NCBI RefSeq assembly: GCF_037083825.1
Contig: NZ_JBAPLU010000012.1
Coordinates: forward strand, 57,877 to 121,876
Direction: 5' to 3'
Length of the DNA stretch: 64,000 nucleotides
Source of the DNA: Klenkia sesuvii
Lineage (GTDB): Bacteria > Actinomycetota > Actinomycetes > Mycobacteriales > Geodermatophilaceae
Below are positions 60,512 through 64,000 of the stretch, piece by piece. The notes beneath the pieces were generated by a model. It was not told where the DNA came from. It did no database searches and saw nothing but the letters and a program-made list of their open reading frames with translations. A program made the translations under genes and the position numbers. Every line of letters starts with the position of its first letter. The stretch's first letter is position 1.

Positions 60512-61264
60512 TCAGCCCTCCCCCACCAGCGGGCTGGCCGCCACCTCGGAGCCGTCGGCCAGGGTGCTGATGCGGAAGTCGTCGAACACGTGGGGTGCCA
60601 CGCGCTGCAGCTCGCGCAGGCAGCGCACGGCGACGGTGCGGATCTCCACGTCGGCGTGCTCGCTGGCCCGCATGCCGACGAAGTGCCGCCAGGCGCGGTA
60701 GTTGCCGGTGACCACGATGCGGGTCTCGGTGGCGTTGGGCAGCACGGACCGGGCGGCCTGACGGGCCTGCTTGCGCCGGGCCGTGGCCTGCGGGGCGTCG
60801 GCGAACCGGGTCTCCAACCCGGCCAGCAGCTCGGTGTAGGCCTGCCGGGAGCTCTCGACGGCGGCGGTGAACAGCCGGTGCAGCTCGGGGTCCGCGGCGA
60901 CGGCGGCCGGCTCGACGAAGGCGGCGTCGCCCTCGGGCACGTACCGCTGCGAGAGCTGGCTGTAGGAGAAGTGCCGGTGCCGGATGAGCTCGTGGGTCAG
61001 CGACCGCGACACCCCGGTGAGGTACATCGACACCGACCCGTGCTCGAGCACCGACAGGTGGCCGACCTCGAGGATGTGCCGCAGGTAGCCGGCGTTGGTG
61101 GCGGTGGCCGGGTTGGGCTTGCCCCAGGACTGGTAGCAGGCGCGGCCGGCGAACTCGGCCAGCGCCTGACCGCCGTCGGCGTCGGTCTCCCACGGCACGT
61201 CGGGCGGCGGGGTGAACTGCGTCTGCGCGATGACCTGGACCGTCAGCGGGGCGATGTCGGGCAC
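60512..61264 (-). CDS. thyX: flavin-dependent thymidylate synthase
   Basis: ThyX makes dTMP from dUMP with FAD and NADPH, leaving tetrahydrofolate, so it does not need DHFR. The 250-residue protein carries the signature RHR-x7-S (R95-H96-R97...S105) and the conserved LEHGSVSMYLTG. Its place beside dapA is conserved in mycobacteria. The GTG at 61262-61264 is 8 nt after TAGGGT, so the mRNA is probably leaderless. The genome thus has both ThyA (2238-3146) and ThyX. Confidence 0.95.
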   Translation of the reverse strand: MPDIAPLTVQVIAQTQFTPPPDVPWETDADGGQALAEFAGRACYQSWGKPNPATATNAGYLRHILEVGHLSVLEHGSVSMYLTGVSRSLTHELIRHRHFSYSQLSQRYVPEGDAAFVEPAAVAADPELHRLFTAAVESSRQAYTELLAGLETRFADAPQATARRKQARQAARSVLPNATETRIVVTGNYRAWRHFVGMRASEHADVEIRTVAVRCLRELQRVAPHVFDDFRISTLADGSEVAASPLVGEG

Positions 61265-61272
61265 AGCCCCCG

Positions 61273-61278
61273 ACCCTA
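61273..61278 (-). promoter_or_regulatory. leaderless -10 box, thyX
   Basis: TAGGGT on the minus strand, 8 nt before the GTG at 61264. Confidence 0.55.
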
Positions 61279-61305
61279 CGGCGGGCGGGCCCGCGGACCG
61301 CGCCG

Positions 61306-62535
61306 TCACCCCACGGCCCGCGCCAGGTCGGTGGCCAGGTCACCGCGGTCGGCGACGACCACCTCGTCGAGCTCGAGCCACCCGGCCAGCAGCGCCAGCT
61401 CGGCAGCCAGCTCGGCGACGACCTCACCGCGGCCGGGACCGCCGCGCTCGCCGTGCGCGGACTGCACCCGCAGCACACCCGCGGGCCGGTCGGCCTTGAG
61501 GTCGACACGGGCCACGAGCTGGTCGCCGAGCAGGAAGGGCAGCACGTAGTAGCCGTGCACCCGCCGGGCGGCCGGGGTGTAGATCTCCAGGCGGTAGCGG
61601 AAGTCGAACAGGCGCTCGACCCGGGGCCGCTCCCACACCAGCGAGTCGAACGGCGAGAGCAGGGCCCGCGCGCGGGCCCACCGGGGGCGACGCGCGTGCG
61701 GGTCGAGCCAGGCCGGTCGGCCCCAGCCCTCGACCTCCACCGGCAGCAGGTCACCCGCCTCCGCGAGATCGCGCAGCGCCGTACGGGTGTCGGCGACGGG
61801 CAACCGGAAGTAGTCCCGCAGGTCGGTCTCGGTGGCCACCCCCAGCGCCCGGGCGGCCCGGTGCACCAGGGCGCGGACCGCGTCGGCCCGCGCCGGCACC
61901 GGGGCGGCCAGCACGCGCGCCGGCAGCACGCGCTCGGTGAGGTCGTAGACCCGCTCGAAGCCGGCGGTGCGCGCACGGGCGGAGAGCGCACCGACGTAGA
62001 ACAAGTACTCCAAGGCCGCCTTGCCGGGGTGCCAGTTCCACATCTGGCCGGGGCGGGACGGCGGCCGGTCACCCACCTCGCTGGCCCGCAGCGGCCCGTG
62101 CTGGCGCACCCGCTCCAGCAGCTCGGCCACGTAGCCGGGGCGCTCGCGCTGCACCCGCAGCATCGATCCCCACGCGCCCTCCTCGGCCGCGGCCATGCGC
62201 CACCGCAGCAGGGGGTGCAGCTCCACCGGCAGGTAGGAGGCCTCGTGCGCCCAGTACTCGAACACGTCGTGCCGGGGCGCGTGCAGCCGGTCGAGCAGGA
62301 CCCGGGGGTAGGGGCCCAGCCGGCTGAACAGCGGCAGGTAGTGCGAGCGGGACAGCACGTTCACCGAGTCGATCTGCACCACCGCCAGCCGCTCGACCAC
62401 CGCGCGCAGCTGCCGCGTGCCCGGCTGCGCGCCGGAGGGGGCGACCGGACGGCGGTCCGCGAGGCCCTGGGCAGCCAGGGCGGCACGGCGCGCCTGCGCG
62501 GCGGTGAGGAGCTCGACGGCGGGCAGGTGCAGCAC
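61306..62535 (-). CDS. YcaQ/AlkX-type DNA glycosylase (HTH_42 family)
   Basis: The 409-residue protein has the winged-helix layout of the HTH_42/YcaQ family. E. coli YcaQ unhooks interstrand crosslinks with a Q-x-D motif; here QID is at 54-56 inside AVVQIDSVNVLSRSHYLPLFSRLG, a very close match. FEYWAHEASYLP and the late RLEIYTPAARRVHGYYVLPFLLGD are family segments. It may repair crosslinks or bulky alkyl adducts. It is separate from thyX by 41 bp. The GTG at 62535 is the best start I can see, with no clear ribosome site. Confidence 0.85.
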   Translation of the reverse strand: MLHLPAVELLTAAQARRAALAAQGLADRRPVAPSGAQPGTRQLRAVVERLAVVQIDSVNVLSRSHYLPLFSRLGPYPRVLLDRLHAPRHDVFEYWAHEASYLPVELHPLLRWRMAAAEEGAWGSMLRVQRERPGYVAELLERVRQHGPLRASEVGDRPPSRPGQMWNWHPGKAALEYLFYVGALSARARTAGFERVYDLTERVLPARVLAAPVPARADAVRALVHRAARALGVATETDLRDYFRLPVADTRTALRDLAEAGDLLPVEVEGWGRPAWLDPHARRPRWARARALLSPFDSLVWERPRVERLFDFRYRLEIYTPAARRVHGYYVLPFLLGDQLVARVDLKADRPAGVLRVQSAHGERGGPGRGEVVAELAAELALLAGWLELDEVVVADRGDLATDLARAVG

Positions 62536-62575
62536 ACCCCGATCCTGCCCCGGGGGTAGGACAGGGTGCCGGGCC

Positions 62576-62581
62576 TAGGGT
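62576..62581 (+). promoter_or_regulatory. leaderless -10 box, GNAT gene
   Basis: TAGGGT ends 6 nt before the GTG at 62588. Confidence 0.55.
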
Positions 62582-62587
62582 TCGGGC

Positions 62588-63205
62588 GTGCAGCTGACCG
62601 GACGCGCCGACTTCTCGGTCCGGCCCGCCACGCCGGACGACGCGGCCGAGGTGGCTCGCGTGCAGGAGGTCACGTGGCGCACGGCCTTCCGAGCGTTCCT
62701 GCCCGCCGCCGTCCTCGACGAGTGGGACGCCGACGCCGTCGCCGCGGCCTGGCGCGACGCGGTCACGGCCCCGCCCACGCCGGGTCACGGTGTGCTCGTC
62801 GCCCAGGAGGGCGCCGCCGTCGTGGGGTTCGTCGCGTACGGACCGGCCGAGCTATCCCCGGCCGAGCGCTCGCGCGCCGAGCGCCCCCGGGCCGAGCTCC
62901 CCCGGGCCGAGGCACCGAGCGGCGACGGGCCGGCCGGCGAGCTGACCGCCCTGCTGGTGGAGCCGCGCTGGGGACGGCGGGGGCACGGGAGCCGGTTGCT
63001 GGCCGCGGCCGTCGACGTCCTCGCGGCCGCCGGCGTCCGGGAGCTGTGCATGTGGGTCCCCGACGACGACACCGTCACGCCGCGTTTCCTGGCCTCGGCG
63101 GGCTGGGCAGCAGACTCCTGGACCCGTGGCCTGGAGGCCGATGGCCGCACGATCCGCGAACGGCGCTGGCACGCGCTGATCGCCGAGGACGGGGAGCAGG
63201 CATGA
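62588..63205 (+). CDS. GNAT family acetyltransferase with an in-frame repeat loop
   Basis: The 205-residue protein follows the GNAT fold: FSVRPATPDDAAEVARVQEVTWR at the N-terminus, VVGFVAYGPAE, and the acetyl-CoA motif A region (LTALLVEPRWGRRGHGSRLLAAAV with RRGHG). Between beta strands it has about 25 residues of a five-residue repeat (AE-x-x-x), encoded by 15-bp DNA repeats at 62846-62920. The substrate is unknown. The GTG is 6 nt after a -10 box. The stop overlaps the DUF2461 ATG by 4 bp. Confidence 0.85.
   Translation: MQLTGRADFSVRPATPDDAAEVARVQEVTWRTAFRAFLPAAVLDEWDADAVAAAWRDAVTAPPTPGHGVLVAQEGAAVVGFVAYGPAELSPAERSRAERPRAELPRAEAPSGDGPAGELTALLVEPRWGRRGHGSRLLAAAVDVLAAAGVRELCMWVPDDDTVTPRFLASAGWAADSWTRGLEADGRTIRERRWHALIAEDGEQA
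62846..62920 (+). repeat. five in-frame 15-bp repeats in the GNAT gene
   Basis: Five consecutive 15-bp units starting GCCGAG encode Ala-Glu-(x3) five times (AELSP, AERSR, AERPR, AELPR, AEAPS), giving a charged loop inside the acetyltransferase domain. Confidence 0.8.
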
Positions 63206-63867
63206 CGTTCGAGGGTTTCCCCGACGAGGGGCTCGTCTTCTACGAGGGCCTGGAGGCCGACAACAGCAAGTCCTACTGGACCCAGCACAGGCCTGCCTAC
63301 GAGGAGCACGTGCGCGCCCCGATGACGGCGCTCGTCGAGGAGCTGGGGGCCGAGTTCGGCACGTCGAAGCTGTTCCGCCCGTACCGCGACGTCCGGTTCG
63401 CCAAGGACAAGACGCCGTACAAGACCCACCAGGGTGCCGTGCTGCACCGCGAGGGCGGGGGGCCGGGGGCCTGGTACGTGCAGGTGTCGGCCGACGGGCT
63501 GCACGTCGCCGGTGGCGCGTGGCGCCTGCAGCCCGACCAGGTGGACAGGTACCGGCGGGCGGTCGACGCAGACCTCCCGGGTGCCCGCCTGCAGACCGTG
63601 GTGGACGACCTGCGCCGTCGAGGCCTGTCCCTGGACGGGCACCGCCTCACCCGTACCCCGCGGGGCTACGACGCCGACCACCCGCGGGCCGAGCTGCTGC
63701 GGCACCGCTCGATCCACGGCGGTCGTCACTGGACGCCAGAGGACTGGCTGGGGACGCGGGAGGTCGTGGAGCGGGTGGTCACCGCCTTCCGCGCGCTGCA
63801 GCCGCTGGTGCAGTGGCTCCACGACAACGTCGGGGAGTCCACCGCCCCGCCGGAGCGTCGCCGCTGA
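63202..63867 (+). CDS. DUF2461 family protein
   Basis: The 221-residue protein has the DUF2461 landmarks: FEGFPDEGLVFYEGLEADNSKSYW at the start, then KLFRPYRDVRFAKDKTPYKTHQGAVL and RTPRGYDADHPRAELLRHRS. The family is widespread, and no reaction is established. The ATG overlaps the GNAT stop by 4 bp, so it is the second gene of a two-gene unit. Downstream an 18-bp hairpin shared with the rRNA operon is the likely terminator. Confidence 0.88.
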   Translation: MTFEGFPDEGLVFYEGLEADNSKSYWTQHRPAYEEHVRAPMTALVEELGAEFGTSKLFRPYRDVRFAKDKTPYKTHQGAVLHREGGGPGAWYVQVSADGLHVAGGAWRLQPDQVDRYRRAVDADLPGARLQTVVDDLRRRGLSLDGHRLTRTPRGYDADHPRAELLRHRSIHGGRHWTPEDWLGTREVVERVVTAFRALQPLVQWLHDNVGESTAPPERRR

Positions 63868-63896
63868 GCAGCACGGTGTCGGGGGTGCCGGAAATG

Positions 63897-63938
63897 CATC
63901 AAGGGGGTCACAGCGTGTGTGCTGTGACCCCCTTGATG
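63897..63938 (-). terminator. terminator of the rRNA operon
   Basis: CATCAAGGGGGTCACAGC and its exact complement form an 18-bp stem around a 6-base GTGTGT loop, just beyond the 3' end of the 5S rRNA on the minus strand. It is symmetrical enough to end the DUF2461 transcript on the plus strand too. Confidence 0.85.
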
Positions 63939-63945
63939 GAATGGT

Positions 63946-64000
63946 GTCCGGCGGCGTCCTACTCTCCCACCCAGTCCCCCGGGCAGTACCATCGGCGCTG
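63946..64000 (-). rRNA. rrf: 5S ribosomal RNA, 3' part only
   Basis: Read on the minus strand, the last 55 bases give the conserved 3' half of actinobacterial 5S rRNA (GATGGTACTGC..., GGGAGAGTAGGACGCCGCC). The 5' half lies beyond the window. The exact 3' end is approximate. This implies a complete rRNA operon (16S-23S-5S) to the right, reading toward this window. Confidence 0.92.

Overview
The window is very GC-rich DNA (well above 70% by eye) from a high-GC actinobacterium. GTG starts, 4-bp GTGA/ATGA gene overlaps and leaderless starts (TANNNT placed 6-8 nt before the start codon) are frequent. The gene order nrdJ-nrdR / LysM-lexA / hflX / dapF-miaA / miaB / gluABCD / recX-recA-DUF3046 / clgR-pgsA / ftsK / RNase J-dapA-thyX matches the conserved block known from Streptomyces and Mycobacterium. 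I infer an actinomycete, possibly of the Geodermatophilaceae or a relative. The genus cannot be fixed from the sequence alone.

Layout. 1-1291: a truncated HxGH nucleotidyltransferase overlaps a deaminase that appears to carry its own HxGH-like N-terminal domain. 1275-4921 (minus): a tightly coupled operon of a LOV-GAF-PP2C blue-light phosphatase, thyA, folA and a HIT protein. 5018-9753 (minus): an esterase, the class II ribonucleotide reductase nrdJ and its repressor gene nrdR. 10077-11746: a LysM cell-division-suppressor-like gene and lexA diverge from a region with three SOS boxes. 11769-23745: a secreted propeller-like protein, a PAP2 phosphatase, hflX, an MFS gene broken by an in-frame TGA, dapF, miaA, an extradiol-dioxygenase-like gene, a DUF349 gene, a DUF4192 gene and miaB. 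23888-27211: a complete glutamate-type ABC importer with a 19-bp intercistronic hairpin. 27357-32088: a hypothetical protein, an unusually long recX, recA with an SOS box, a divergent HxlR regulator/quinone reductase pair with a clear operator, DUF3046 and a 34-residue membrane micro-protein. 32092-39492: an acyl-CoA dehydrogenase, the giant helicase lhr, an ABM protein and a Nei/Fpg glycosylase. 39621-47679: pspA, a PfkB kinase, and a sugar ABC importer coupled to a GH13 alpha-glucosidase. 47836-52596: DUF4032, TetR, a clgR-like regulator, pgsA and rimO. 52620-63867: ftsK, an S9 peptidase, RNase J, dapA, a P-loop-like protein, thyX, a YcaQ-type glycosylase, a GNAT acetyltransferase and a DUF2461 gene. 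The window ends inside a 5S rRNA gene on the minus strand, preceded by an 18-bp hairpin terminator.

How the genes fit together. The window is mainly genome maintenance: DNA precursor supply (deaminase, ThyA, ThyX, FolA, NrdJ, NrdR), SOS control (LexA, RecA, RecX, LysM suppressor) and repair (Lhr, Nei, YcaQ). tRNA and ribosome modification (MiaA, MiaB, RimO, HflX), envelope work (PspA, PgsA, PAP2, DapA, DapF, FtsK) and two nutrient importers make up most of the rest. The most unusual points are a blue-light photoreceptor phosphatase translationally coupled to thymidylate synthesis behind 11-bp phased repeats, the nucleotidyltransferase plus fused deaminase pair beside it, and short tandem repeats at the stop codons of recX, lhr, clgR and pgsA.
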